A stretch of 64,000 bases of DNA from Phycicoccus sp. Soil802 (GCF_001429605.1 NZ_LMSS01000002.1:538618-602617); one strand, 5' to 3'. Positions 40,132-49,114 are shown, numbered from the stretch's first letter. A program made the numbers and translations. The notes: generated by a model from the sequence alone, not told the origin.

Positions 40132-42164
40132 CTGCCGAAGGTGTGAAGACCGAGGAGGAGAAGGCCGCCGAGGCCCGTCGTGGCCCGGGTGCGAATGCTG
40201 CCCAGCGGCGCGGTCCGATGTCGCTGGGCATGCCGACCGAGAAGTCGCAGAACTTCGGGCCGTCGGCGAAGCGGCTGCTCTCGCTGCTCCAGCCCGAGCG
40301 GACGTCGCTGTATGCCGTGCTGTCACTGGCCGTGGCCAGCGTTGCCCTCAACGCCGTGGGGCCCAAGATCCTGGGGCGGGCGACCGACCTGATCTTCGCC
40401 GGGTTCGTCGGGAAGCAGCTGCCGTCCACCGCTACGCGTGACCAGGTCGTGCAGGGACTGCGCGCCCAGGGGCAGGACAAGCAGGCCGACCTGATCGCGA
40501 AGATGGACCACCTCAGGCCCGGTTTCGGCATCGACTTCGGTGCCGTGGGGCGGGTGCTGCTGTTCGTGCTCGCCCTCTACGCCGTCGCGAGCGTGCTGTC
40601 GTGGGCGATGGGCTGGATCCTCACCGGCGCCGTCAACCGCACCATCTTCAACCTGCGGCGAGACGTCGAGGACAAGCTGAACCGACTGCCGTTGCCCTAC
40701 TTCGACAACCAGCCGCGTGGCGAGCTGCTCAGCCGCGTCACCAACGACATCGACAACGTCGCGCAGAGCATGCAGCAGACGCTCAGCCAGATGCTGACGT
40801 CGCTGCTGACCGTCGTCGCGATGGTCGCGATGATGCTCTACATCTCGCCACTGCTGGCGGTGATCGCGCTCGTCACGATCCCGGTCTCGATGGTCGTCAC
40901 CGCGACCATCGGCAAGCGGTCCCAGAAGCACTTCGTGCAGCAGTGGAAGAGCACCGGTGAGCTCAACGGCATCGTCGAGGAGACCTTCACGGGCCACCAG
41001 CTGGTCAAGGTCTTCGGTCGCGAGGACGAGGTGCGTGAATCGTTCAAGGCGAAGAACGACGACCTGTTCAACGCCGGCTTCGGCGCGCAGTTCATCAGCG
41101 GCATCATCATGCCGACGATGATGTTCATCGGGAACCTCAACTACGTGGTGATCGCCGTCGTCGGTGGCCTGCGGGTGGCGAGCGGATCGATGAGCCTCGG
41201 CGACGTGCAGGCGTTCATCCAGTACTCGCGCCAGTTCACCCAGCCGCTCACGCAGGTGGCCTCGATGGCGAACCTGCTGCAGTCCGGGGTCGCTTCGGCC
41301 GAGCGGGTCTTCGACGTGCTCGACGCGCCTGAGCAGCGGGCTGACGCAGTCGCCCCGACCACCCTCGACGACCCGCACGGGCTGGTGAAGTTCGAGGACG
41401 TGTCGTTCTCCTACGACCCGGAGAAGCCGCTGATCCAGCACCTCGACCTCAGCGTCGAGCCGGGCCAGACGGTGGCGATCGTCGGGCCCACCGGTGCCGG
41501 CAAGACCACCCTGGTCAACCTGATCATGCGGTTCTACGAGCTCGATGCCGGCCGGATCACCCTCGACGGCGTCGACATCACCGACCTGACCCGGCACAAC
41601 CTGCGCAGCGAGATCGGCATGGTGCTGCAGGACGCCTGGCTGTTCGGCGGGACGATCCGCGACAACATCGCGTACGGACGGCCCGGTGCGAGCGAGGACG
41701 AGGTCATCGCCGCGGCGAAGGCCACCTACGTCGACCGGTTCGTGCACTCGCTCCCCGATGGCTACGACACGGTGCTCGACGCCGAGGGTGGCAACATCAG
41801 CGCGGGCGAGAAGCAGCTCATCACCATCGCGCGGGCGTTCCTGTCGGACCCGGCGCTGCTGATCCTCGACGAGGCCACCAGCTCGGTCGACACCCGCACG
41901 GAGCTGCTGGTGCAGCAGGCCATGTCGGCGCTGCGCCACGACCGGACCAGCTTCGTCATCGCCCACCGGCTGTCCACCATCCGCGACGCCGACGTCATCC
42001 TCGTGATGCGCGACGGCCAGATCGTCGAGCAGGGTTCGCACGAGCAGCTGCTCGCGAGCGGCGGCGCCTACGCCGAGCTCTATGCGGCGCAGTTCAGCGG
42101 CGCGGCCGTGGACGTCGACACAGGTGAGGCGCCCGCGCCAGACCTGGCCGTCGCCAAGGTCTGA
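40128..42164 (+). CDS. ABC exporter half-transporter, subunit 2 (catalytic Glu present)
   Basis: A 678-aa partner of the preceding subunit. About 60 extra N-terminal residues precede six membrane helices. Walker A is GPTGAGKTTLVNL, Walker B with catalytic Glu LLILDEATSSVD, H-loop SFVIAHRLST. Its own signature reads NISAGEKQL instead of LSGGQ, so the composite site it builds with subunit 1's Asp-type Walker B is the degenerate one, while its Glu pairs with the good signature of subunit 1. Asymmetric ATP use is expected. Drug or lipid export is the usual role. Confidence 0.92.
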   Translation: MTAEGVKTEEEKAAEARRGPGANAAQRRGPMSLGMPTEKSQNFGPSAKRLLSLLQPERTSLYAVLSLAVASVALNAVGPKILGRATDLIFAGFVGKQLPSTATRDQVVQGLRAQGQDKQADLIAKMDHLRPGFGIDFGAVGRVLLFVLALYAVASVLSWAMGWILTGAVNRTIFNLRRDVEDKLNRLPLPYFDNQPRGELLSRVTNDIDNVAQSMQQTLSQMLTSLLTVVAMVAMMLYISPLLAVIALVTIPVSMVVTATIGKRSQKHFVQQWKSTGELNGIVEETFTGHQLVKVFGREDEVRESFKAKNDDLFNAGFGAQFISGIIMPTMMFIGNLNYVVIAVVGGLRVASGSMSLGDVQAFIQYSRQFTQPLTQVASMANLLQSGVASAERVFDVLDAPEQRADAVAPTTLDDPHGLVKFEDVSFSYDPEKPLIQHLDLSVEPGQTVAIVGPTGAGKTTLVNLIMRFYELDAGRITLDGVDITDLTRHNLRSEIGMVLQDAWLFGGTIRDNIAYGRPGASEDEVIAAAKATYVDRFVHSLPDGYDTVLDAEGGNISAGEKQLITIARAFLSDPALLILDEATSSVDTRTELLVQQAMSALRHDRTSFVIAHRLSTIRDADVILVMRDGQIVEQGSHEQLLASGGAYAELYAAQFSGAAVDVDTGEAPAPDLAVAKV

Positions 42165-42174
42165 GCCCCGTCGC

Positions 42175-42858
42175 TCAACGGCGGGGCCTCGGGTTCATGG
42201 TTCGCGTCGAGTCCACGAGGCGAAGCTGGGGCGGATGGGCTCCCGACTCGGCGACCTGGATGAGTTGCGCGGCGACCTCTGCGACCGTGCGGTTCGTGTT
42301 CTGTCCTATGCCGCGCAGCACCTCGTACGCCGCTTCCCGATCCAACCCATGGCTGGCCATGACCAGACCGGTGGCCACACCGGTGTCGTAGGAACGGCGG
42401 CGGCCCATCGTGGCCTCGTTCCCCCACGCGGGGCCCGGGTTCCCGTCCACGAAGGCCTGGTCCAAGGCCGCCTCGATCTGGCTGGCCACGATCTCCGCCA
42501 CCACGACGGCCGCGGCATCGAATCCGCCGGTCGCACCCGTGAACAGTCGGAGCTCTCCCGCTCCTGCCCGATCCAGAAGGGCAATGGGCAGGCACACGAC
42601 GTGGGAGCCCGGGCGACTGAGCGCTCCGGGCCGGGTGGCGTCGCGGTCGGCAGTCGACGCAGCGACACCGGGGTCCCCCGGTCTGGTCACCCGGAGTTCT
42701 GCGCGGTCCGTCAGGGGAATGGCCCGGATCGCCAAAGCCGGGGACATGACCAGGATCTGCTCGAACGACGCGCCTGCGAGCAAGCGCGTGGAGCCGACGG
42801 CCGCGGCAACGGAATGGCTGAGCGACGTGGGAGGTGGACGCTCAGGCACAGGACTCAT
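42175..42858 (-). CDS. GAF-ANTAR transcription antitermination-type regulator
   Basis: A 227-aa protein. Residues about 10-145 resemble a diverged GAF domain (LSHSVAAAVGSTRLLAGASF, then AALDQAF), and the C-terminal 60 residues are an ANTAR RNA-binding domain (TGVATGLVMASHGLDREAAY, then NRTVAEVAAQLI). ANTAR proteins bind paired hairpins in nascent RNA and stop termination. ANTAR domains keep a conserved Ala and an aromatic position; here the first helix has Thr-Gly-Val-Ala-Thr-Gly. The start is uncertain: the frame is open up to 42966, and I choose the Met at 42858 where family-like sequence begins. It converges on the ABC exporter. Confidence 0.72.
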   Translation of the reverse strand: MSPVPERPPPTSLSHSVAAAVGSTRLLAGASFEQILVMSPALAIRAIPLTDRAELRVTRPGDPGVAASTADRDATRPGALSRPGSHVVCLPIALLDRAGAGELRLFTGATGGFDAAAVVVAEIVASQIEAALDQAFVDGNPGPAWGNEATMGRRRSYDTGVATGLVMASHGLDREAAYEVLRGIGQNTNRTVAEVAAQLIQVAESGAHPPQLRLVDSTRTMNPRPRR

Positions 42859-43002
42859 CCGCGACTGGCGGGTCAATCGGTCGGTGCATGAGGAGGACCC
42901 TGTCTGCGCAGCTGCTACGCGGCGATGCGCTGCAGGGTCCGGGTCAGCACTAGTCGTTCGGTGCACATGACCATGGCACCCGTCATGGGTGCTGTCAATG
43001 CA

Positions 43003-43320
43003 TCAGGCGGATGCTGTCATGCCGTGGCGGATGGCTGCTTGGAGGACGTCGGCGTCGATGTCGGCCAGGCGCTTGAACCTGATGCAGTAGCCCGTCACGC
43101 TCACCTTGCCGATCGTTTCGCCGTAGGTGCGCTGGAGGAAGGTCTTGTCGTCGAGACCCAGCACGTAGACCGAGATGCCAGACGTGTTGGCGCTCAAGCC
43201 GATTCGATAGAACTCGCGGGACGATCCATCGGCGTACGCCGGGACGATGGGGAGCCGGGGCGGCGCGGCCTCGGAGCCGTAGGGCGACGCTTGCCCGGGT
43301 GCCGATTCGCGGCATACGCC
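43003..43320 (-). pseudogene. 5'-truncated DUF1801-family gene
   Basis: On the minus strand the reading frame ends at 43003 and carries the C-terminal half of a DUF1801 protein: PAYADGSSREFYRIGLSA, then TSGISVYVLGLDDKTFLQRT and IRFKRLADIDADVLQAAIRH. Family members have about 50 more N-terminal residues. Here an in-frame stop lies at 43321-43323, and only a TTG at 43197 could start a 64-aa product. The break falls in the upstream region of the symporter gene at 43364. I read it as a remnant; an intact short form cannot be excluded. Confidence 0.62.
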
Positions 43321-43363
43321 CTAGGTTGTCGTGAGGTCCGCAGACGTACCCCAGGAGTCGCTG

Positions 43364-45127
43364 ATGAACGCCCTCGCCCACCTCGCCCTACCCGCTGCCG
43401 AACCCCTGATCGATGCCAACTGGCTCGACTACACGTTCGTCGCGATCTACTTCGCGTTCGTCCTCGGCATCGGCGTCATGGCCCGACGGTCCGTCTCCGA
43501 CTCGATCGACTTCTTCCTGTCGGGGCGTTCGCTGCCCGCGTGGGTGACCGGCCTGGCGTTCATCTCGGCCAACCTCGGTGCCGTCGAGATCATGGGCATG
43601 TCGGCCAACGGTGCGGAGATCGGGCTGCCGACGGTGCACTACTTCTGGGTCGGGGCGATCCCGGCGATGCTGTTCCTCGGCGTCGTGATGATGCCGTTCT
43701 ACTACGGCTCCAAGGTGCGCTCCGTCCCGGAGTTCATGTTCCGGCGGTTCGGCAAGGGAGCCCACCTGGTCAACGCGATCAGCTTCGCGTTCGCCCAGCT
43801 GCTCATCGCCGGCGTCAACCTCTACCTCCTCGGGTCGATCGTGCACGCGCTGCTCGGCTGGCCGCTCTGGGTCGCGCTCATCGTGGCCGCGGCGATCGTG
43901 CTGTCCTACATCACCCTCGGCGGCCTGTCGGCAGCGATCTACAACGAGGTCCTGCAGTTCTTCGTCATCGTCGCCTCGCTCCTGCCACTGACCCTGATCG
44001 GCCTGCACCGCGTGGGTGGGTACGGTGGCCTCAAGGACAAGATCACGGCCTTCGCCGAGTCCCAACCGGCTGGCTCCAAGGTGGCTCCGGCGGCACAGCA
44101 GCTCGAGTCCTGGCCGGGCCAGGCGCTGTCCGGCTTCGACTCGCCGTTCTGGTCGGTGGTCGGCATCGTCTTCGGGCTCGGCTTCGTGCTGTCCTTCGGC
44201 TACTGGACGACGAACTTCGTCGAGGTGCAGCGCGCGATGGCCTCCAAGTCGATCTCGGCGGCTCGCAAGACGCCCATCATCGGTGCCTTCCCCAAGATGT
44301 TCGTGCCGTTCCTCGTCATCTTCCCCGGCATGGTGTCGGCAGTCCTGGTCAAGGAGATCATCGACCTCAAGGGCGGGGGCAGCCCGCCGGGAGGTGCCTC
44401 CGGCGAAGGGGTGAAGTACAACGACGCCCTGCTCCTGCTGATGCGCGACATCCTCCCCAACGGTCTGCTGGGCCTGGCCATCGCCGGACTGCTGGCTGCC
44501 TTCATGGCCGGCATGGCGGCGAACATCTCGGCCTTCAACACGGTCTTCAGCTACGACCTGTGGCAGCGCTACATCCGCAAGGACCACAGCGACGACTACT
44601 ACCTGCGGATCGGCCGGCTGGCCACGGTGGCGGCGACCCTCATCGCGATCTTCACGGCGACCCTGGCGAGCAGCTTCTCGAACATCATGGACTACCTCCA
44701 GACACTGTTCGGGTTCTTCAACGCGCCCTTGTTCGCGACGTTCATCCTCGGCATGTTCTGGAAGCGGATGACCGCCACCGCAGGCTGGGTGGGCCTCGCG
44801 AGCGGCACGCTCTCCGCAGTGCTGGTGGCCTTCCTCTCGGAGGACGCGTTCGGCTCCCTCAGCCAAGGGGTCATCCCCCTCTCGGGGCAGGGCGCGAGCT
44901 TCGTCGCCGCCTCGACGGCCTTTGTCGTCGACATCGTCCTCAGCGTCGTGGTCAGCCTGGCGACCCAGCCCAAACCGGCCTCCGAGCTCAAGGGGCTGGT
45001 CTACTCCGAGACGCCGAGGGAGGACCTCGTCGACCCCGAAGAGGCGAGTCTCCCCTGGTACCAACGCACCCTGCCCCTCGCAGGCATCGCACTCGTCATG
45101 GTCCTCGTCCTCAACTTCGCGTTCTAA
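43364..45127 (+). CDS. Sodium:solute symporter (SglT-like)
   Basis: A 587-aa SSS-family protein with about 14 helices, of the sugar/inositol-type branch rather than the ActP branch: DFFLSGRSLPAWVTGLAFIS, ANLGAVEIMGMSANGAEIG, YWTTNFVEVQRAMASKSISA and AGLLAAFMAGMAANISAFNT are typical. Substrate may be a sugar, polyol or similar solute. CAGGAG lies 6 bases before the ATG at 43364; a GTG at 43331 in frame is less likely. It is followed after 11 bases by a small membrane protein gene with a strong ribosome site. Confidence 0.87.
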   Translation: MNALAHLALPAAEPLIDANWLDYTFVAIYFAFVLGIGVMARRSVSDSIDFFLSGRSLPAWVTGLAFISANLGAVEIMGMSANGAEIGLPTVHYFWVGAIPAMLFLGVVMMPFYYGSKVRSVPEFMFRRFGKGAHLVNAISFAFAQLLIAGVNLYLLGSIVHALLGWPLWVALIVAAAIVLSYITLGGLSAAIYNEVLQFFVIVASLLPLTLIGLHRVGGYGGLKDKITAFAESQPAGSKVAPAAQQLESWPGQALSGFDSPFWSVVGIVFGLGFVLSFGYWTTNFVEVQRAMASKSISAARKTPIIGAFPKMFVPFLVIFPGMVSAVLVKEIIDLKGGGSPPGGASGEGVKYNDALLLLMRDILPNGLLGLAIAGLLAAFMAGMAANISAFNTVFSYDLWQRYIRKDHSDDYYLRIGRLATVAATLIAIFTATLASSFSNIMDYLQTLFGFFNAPLFATFILGMFWKRMTATAGWVGLASGTLSAVLVAFLSEDAFGSLSQGVIPLSGQGASFVAASTAFVVDIVLSVVVSLATQPKPASELKGLVYSETPREDLVDPEEASLPWYQRTLPLAGIALVMVLVLNFAF

Positions 45128-45138
45128 GGAGGCTGCAC

Positions 45139-45459
45139 ATGTCCGACAAGAAGACCGACACCTCGGCCGAGGCATCCGGCGGCCACACCGCCGGTGCGTT
45201 CGACATCCGCAACATCATCGGGGCCCTGCTCGCCATCTACGGCGTGCTGCTGCTTGCCGCAGGGCTCTTCATGGACACCGAGGAAGCCAAGACCGGCGGC
45301 GTCAACGCCAACCTCTGGACCGGCCTCGCGCTGGCCGTCGCCGGCGCGGTCTTCCTCGTGTGGGCGCGGCTCAAGCCGATCATCGTCCCCGCCGACGTCG
45401 AGCGGGTCGAGGACGACCCGACCCGACCTGCACCGCGGCGCCGCCCCGGCGGCCACTAG
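45139..45459 (+). CDS. Small two-helix membrane protein linked to the symporter
   Basis: A 106-aa protein with a hydrophilic N-terminus, two membrane helices (IIGALLAIYGVLLLAAGLFM and LWTGLALAVAGAVFLVWARL), and a proline/arginine-rich tail. AAGGAGG overlaps the symporter stop and sits 6 bases before the ATG, so both are co-expressed. Similar small proteins accompany SglT-like symporters in actinobacteria, in the way DUF485 accompanies ActP; a partner function is inferred. Confidence 0.75.
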   Translation: MSDKKTDTSAEASGGHTAGAFDIRNIIGALLAIYGVLLLAAGLFMDTEEAKTGGVNANLWTGLALAVAGAVFLVWARLKPIIVPADVERVEDDPTRPAPRRRPGGH

Positions 45460-45478
45460 CCGCAGACCCCCACGGCGG

Positions 45479-45509
45479 GGTATGCCGGGTGGTCACCACC
45501 CGGCATACC
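45479..45509. terminator. Perfect 31-bp palindrome between convergent genes
   Basis: GGTATGCCGGGTGGT and its exact complement meet at a single C. It lies 20 bases after the small membrane protein stop and 3 bases before the MFS stop on the other strand, so it can act for both. Both arms contain the over-represented GTATGCC motif. Confidence 0.7.
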
Positions 45510-45511
45510 GG

Positions 45512-46684
45512 TCAGTGGGTCTCGCGGACTGGCTGGCGACGCAGGGCCTGGCTGCCGGTGAAGGCCAGGACCGCCGCGGCGGCCATGCCCAGCGCGCCTC
45601 CGCACACCCACATCAGCCGGGGGCTGAGCTCGAAGAGCGCCCCGGCGAGCGGTGGCGCGATGACCGTGCCGCCGATCGAGGCCGCGCCGTAGAGGCTCTG
45701 GTAGCGACCGTGCATGCCGTCGGGTGCGCGGTCCGACGCGTGCGCGGTGGCCGTCGGCTTGTAGAGCATCTCGCCGGCGGTCACGACGGCCACGGCGACG
45801 AGGACCACCACGATGCCCGGCGAGGGAGCCACCACCACCCAGCCGACGCCGACGAGCAGGAAGCCGAGGGCGATCAGGCGTTCGGGGGCGCGGTCGCGGA
45901 GCCGGTGCGCGAGCCACGGCTCGAACAGCACGATCAGCGCGCAGTTGAGCGAGATCGTCGTGCCGTAGATCCACGGGGCGGCGCCGAGGGCGTCGAGCTG
46001 CCAGGGCACGGCGGAGTAGGCGAACCGGTAGGCCGTGTCGGCGGCGACGACCGTCAGCAGCAGCAGGACGAAGCGCGGGTCCTGGCGCAGGGCAGCGAGC
46101 AGCCGGGTGGGCGTGCCGTCGGGCAGCGGGACGCGCGCGGCGGTCGGCACGACGAACATCACGACGCCGAGCATCATCAGGCTCGCGACTGCGTCGATGA
46201 CGAAGATCGCGCCGAAGTGGTGCACGGCCAGCAGGCCTCCGAGCGGTGGGCCGAGGACGGTGCCGGCGTTGTTGACCGCCCGCATCCACGCGGTCGCCTG
46301 ACGGCGGTGCTCGGTCGGCAGGGCGCTCGTGACGAGGGCGAACGACACCGGTCGGCCCACCCCGCCGAGCGCGCCCATGAGCGCCAGCACGACGGGCAGG
46401 GCGGGAGTCGGCGTCACCGGGACGAGCAGGCAGCCGACGGCCGAGGCGAGCGACGCCAGCGCCAGCGTCGGGCGCAGTCCGAAGCGGTCGCCGACCGAGC
46501 CGCCGGCGAGGTTGCCGGCGATCATGCCCAGGCCCCAGACGGCCGCGATCGACCCTGCGGCGCCCTCGCTCAGGCCGCGGTCGGAGACCAGGTAGAGCGG
46601 GATGAAGACCCAGGCCATCGAGCCGAGGGCGTTGACGAACCGGCCGACGAGCAGCCACCGGACCCAGCCGGGGAGATCCCTCAC
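45512..46684 (-). CDS. MFS transporter (DHA1-like)
   Basis: A 390-aa major facilitator with 12 predicted helices. The A-motif-like loop reads GGSVGDRFGLRPTLAL after helix 2. Other landmarks are GRFVNALGSMAWVFIPLYLV at the start and VNNAGTVLGPPLGGLLAV in helix 5, an antiporter-type pattern. It is probably an efflux pump; the substrate is unknown. It starts with GTG at 46684 and lies 60 bases downstream of the VOC gene stop on the same strand, so it may share the TetR-VOC transcript. Confidence 0.84.
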   Translation of the reverse strand: MRDLPGWVRWLLVGRFVNALGSMAWVFIPLYLVSDRGLSEGAAGSIAAVWGLGMIAGNLAGGSVGDRFGLRPTLALASLASAVGCLLVPVTPTPALPVVLALMGALGGVGRPVSFALVTSALPTEHRRQATAWMRAVNNAGTVLGPPLGGLLAVHHFGAIFVIDAVASLMMLGVVMFVVPTAARVPLPDGTPTRLLAALRQDPRFVLLLLTVVAADTAYRFAYSAVPWQLDALGAAPWIYGTTISLNCALIVLFEPWLAHRLRDRAPERLIALGFLLVGVGWVVVAPSPGIVVVLVAVAVVTAGEMLYKPTATAHASDRAPDGMHGRYQSLYGAASIGGTVIAPPLAGALFELSPRLMWVCGGALGMAAAAVLAFTGSQALRRQPVRETH

Positions 46685-46744
46685 GCCAGCGTCACCACAC
46701 GGCCCCGCCTGCCGAACCGGCCGTGCGTCACCACTGGACCCACC

Positions 46745-47164
46745 TCACCACATCGCCTCGAGCTCGGAGGTGCCCAGCGCCGGCGGCAGGTAGCGCGGCT
46801 GGTAGAGCGTCATGGTGCCGGCACCTGGGACGACGAGCTGCACCGTGGTGCCCCACGACTGCTCGGTCACGTCACCGTCGAACTCGGCGCCGCGCTCCCC
46901 GAGCTCGGCCATGGTCGCCTCGAGGTCGTCGCACAGCAGCGACAGGTCGAACCGCTGGTCGGTGCCTCCCACCTGCCTGTCACCGTCGGACTCGCCACCG
47001 TGGTCCCACGAGGACGGGTGCACGCCGAGCTCGCTCGGCCCGGTGCGGAAGATGAGCCAGCCACCGCCGGTGTCGGTGGCGGGGAAGCGCAACACGTCGC
47101 GGAAGAAGTCGCGGGCTGCGGCCGGGTCGTGCGCGTAGACCAAGGTGTGCAGTGCGGTGATCAT
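46745..47164 (-). CDS. VOC-superfamily (glyoxalase/bleomycin resistance-like) protein
   Basis: A 139-aa VOC protein: MITALHTLVYAHDPAAARDF, FFRDVLRFPATDTGGGWLIF and the late GTTVQLVVPGAGTMTLYQPR make the two-module fold; His in ALHTL and the Glu in GPSELGVH may bind metal. The ATG overlaps the TetR stop by 4 nt; a TACCGT box 6 bases before the ATG also fits a leaderless internal promoter. It could detoxify a compound sensed by the TetR protein. Confidence 0.82.
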   Translation of the reverse strand: MITALHTLVYAHDPAAARDFFRDVLRFPATDTGGGWLIFRTGPSELGVHPSSWDHGGESDGDRQVGGTDQRFDLSLLCDDLEATMAELGERGAEFDGDVTEQSWGTTVQLVVPGAGTMTLYQPRYLPPALGTSELEAMW

Positions 47165-47904
47165 GGGACCACGGTAGAAGCCCGGCGCCGCTCCAGCCCG
47201 TCGAGCACGACGTCGAGCCCGAACTCGAACTCGGTCTGGTCGTCGCACCACCCGAGCGTCGAGCCGGGGTCGTCGTGCGCCACCTCACCGAGCATCTCGA
47301 CCAGGTGCGGGATCTGGCTCGCCATCGCGGCCAGCATCTCCTCCGAGGCGTCGCCGGCCGCGGCGTCACCGGGGTCGAAGAGCTCCTGCGAGAAGCCGAT
47401 GACCCGGCTGCCGAGGGCGTGCAGCGAGTGGTGGGCGAGGTCGTGGCTGAACCCGCCGGCCCGCAGGATCCCCACGACCCCGTCGTAGTAGCGCACGATG
47501 TCGAGGTTCATGGTGGTGCGGGTCTCCAGGACGCCCGGGGCCCACCGGTGCTGCAGCATCACCTCACGGGCGGCCAGGGCCCGGGCCCGCAGCGCGCCCC
47601 GCCAGTCGGCCGCCGGGTCGGGGGAGTCGAGCGATGCCACGGCGGCGACGAGCTCGGTGGCGACCTGCTCCACCATCGCGTCGAGCATCGCCTCCTTGCC
47701 GGCGACGTGGTTGTAGAGCGACATCGCCTCGACGCCGAGCTCCTGCCCGATCCGCCGCATCGAGACCGCCGCGATGCCCTCCGCGTCGGCCACGTCGACC
47801 GCAGCACGCATGACGCGCTCGCGGCTGAGCGGGGTGCGCGGCGTGCCCTTCGTGGTGGCGCCGGCCGGGTCACGGCTGGTGTCGCTCTCGACGGTGTCGG
47901 TCAC
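47161..47904 (-). CDS. TetR-family regulator with TetR_C_1-like domain
   Basis: A 247-aa regulator. Its helix-turn-helix is DAEGIAAVSMRRIGQELGVE followed by MSLYNHVAGKEAMLDAM, the pattern of the TetR class with a TetR-type C-terminal domain (LVAAVASLDSPDPAADWRGA onward). I choose the GTG at 47904 with GGAGGGACCC ahead of it; a GTG at 47949 would add 15 residues. It is divergent from an oxidoreductase gene across a region with three TAC-CGTA sites, and upstream of VOC on its own strand. It probably represses both directions. Confidence 0.87.
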   Translation of the reverse strand: MTDTVESDTSRDPAGATTKGTPRTPLSRERVMRAAVDVADAEGIAAVSMRRIGQELGVEAMSLYNHVAGKEAMLDAMVEQVATELVAAVASLDSPDPAADWRGALRARALAAREVMLQHRWAPGVLETRTTMNLDIVRYYDGVVGILRAGGFSHDLAHHSLHALGSRVIGFSQELFDPGDAAAGDASEEMLAAMASQIPHLVEMLGEVAHDDPGSTLGWCDDQTEFEFGLDVVLDGLERRRASTVVP

Positions 47905-47978
47905 GGGTCCCTCCGGTCGGCTGGGGTCGGGCACGCGGGCGGTCCTCACGAATGCTAGCTCTCGGCCGTTGACAGACT

Positions 47979-48018
47979 TACGGCGTAGGGCTAACTTACA
48001 CCGTATATTTACACCGTA
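47979..48018. promoter_or_regulatory. Triple TetR operator in divergent promoter
   Basis: TACGGCGTA (47979-47987), TACACCGTA (47997-48005) and TACACCGTA (48010-48018) occur in the 139-base gap. The two outer flanks add CTTAC and GTAAG, giving ACTTAC...GTAAGT symmetry over the last two sites. TTACACCGTAA-like sites are typical for TetR proteins of this class. Confidence 0.7.
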
Positions 48019-48043
48019 AGTTCAACCCCACCCAGGAGCCACC

Positions 48044-49114
48044 ATGACCGACCTCGACCACACCAGCCCTTCCGCGGCGCCGCCGAGCGTGGCCACCGAG
48101 CCCGCCCCGCGGCATACCGGTCCCAGGCCCACGACGATGCGCGCGGCGGTGCACGAGCGCTACGGCAACCCGGAGGAGGTCGTCGTCGTCAAGACCGTGC
48201 CGGTGCCGGAGGTGGGGCCCGACGACGTGCTCGTCCGGGTCGCGGCCGCGTCGGTCAACGCCCTCGACTGGCACTACGTCACCGGGCTGCCGATGTTCGC
48301 CCGCCCGACGCTGGGCCTGCGTCGCCCCAAGCGCCAGGTGCCCGGCGCCGACGTGGCCGGGGTCGTCGAGGCCGTCGGGTCGGCGGTCACGCGGTTCCAG
48401 CCGGGCGACCGGGTCTTCGGTGAGGTGTCCGGAGGGGCGTTCGCGGAGTACGTCGTGGCGCCGGCCGACTGGCTGGTGCCAGTCCCCGAGGGGGTGGGGA
48501 TCGAGACTGCCGCAACCATCGGTGTCGCCGCCGAGACCGCGCTCCAGGGCCTGCGCGACTGGGGTCGGCTCGAGCCGGGTCAGCGGGTGCTGGTCAACGG
48601 CGCCTCGGGCGGTGTCGGCAGCTTCGCGGTCCAGCTCGCCAAGGCGTTGGGGGCCTCCCACGTGACGGCGGTGTGCAGCACCGGCAACGTCGAGGCGGCC
48701 CGCCGAGCCGGCGCCGACCGCGTCGTCGACTACACCCGCAAGGACGTCCGGGCGCTGGGGGAGACCTTCGACCTGTTCTTCGACAACGCCGGCAGCCTGA
48801 CCCTGCGCGACAGCCGCCGCCTGGTCTCACCCGGGGGCGGCTACGTGATGGTCACCTCGCCGAAGTCGAAGTGGCTGCACCCCATGCCGCGGATGCTCAG
48901 CGTGCCGGTCTACTTCGCGTTCGGCAGCCAGCGGGCGCCGGCGTTCAAGGTGGCGTCGCGCAACCGGGCCGACCTCGAGCTCGTGGTCGACCTGGTGGCC
49001 CGCGGGCTGGTGACTCCGGTGATGGACCGGCGCTGGGCGCTCGCCGACGCCCCCGAGGCCCTGCGCGTGCAGGGCGAGTTCCACGCCAGGGGCAAGTCGG
49101 TGGTCATCCCCTGA
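48044..49114 (+). CDS. Zinc-independent quinone oxidoreductase-like MDR dehydrogenase
   Basis: A 356-aa NAD(P)-dependent medium-chain reductase. About 30 low-complexity residues precede the GroES-like domain (MRAAVHERYGNPEEVVVVKT, PGADVAGVVEAVG, GDRVFGEV). The Rossmann motif is VLVNGASGGVGSFAVQLAKA. The structural-zinc Cys cluster of alcohol dehydrogenases is absent, so it belongs with quinone-reductase types. CAGGAG is 5 bases from the ATG. Divergent TetR control suggests it reduces the compound that induces it. Confidence 0.88.
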   Translation: MTDLDHTSPSAAPPSVATEPAPRHTGPRPTTMRAAVHERYGNPEEVVVVKTVPVPEVGPDDVLVRVAAASVNALDWHYVTGLPMFARPTLGLRRPKRQVPGADVAGVVEAVGSAVTRFQPGDRVFGEVSGGAFAEYVVAPADWLVPVPEGVGIETAATIGVAAETALQGLRDWGRLEPGQRVLVNGASGGVGSFAVQLAKALGASHVTAVCSTGNVEAARRAGADRVVDYTRKDVRALGETFDLFFDNAGSLTLRDSRRLVSPGGGYVMVTSPKSKWLHPMPRMLSVPVYFAFGSQRAPAFKVASRNRADLELVVDLVARGLVTPVMDRRWALADAPEALRVQGEFHARGKSVVIP

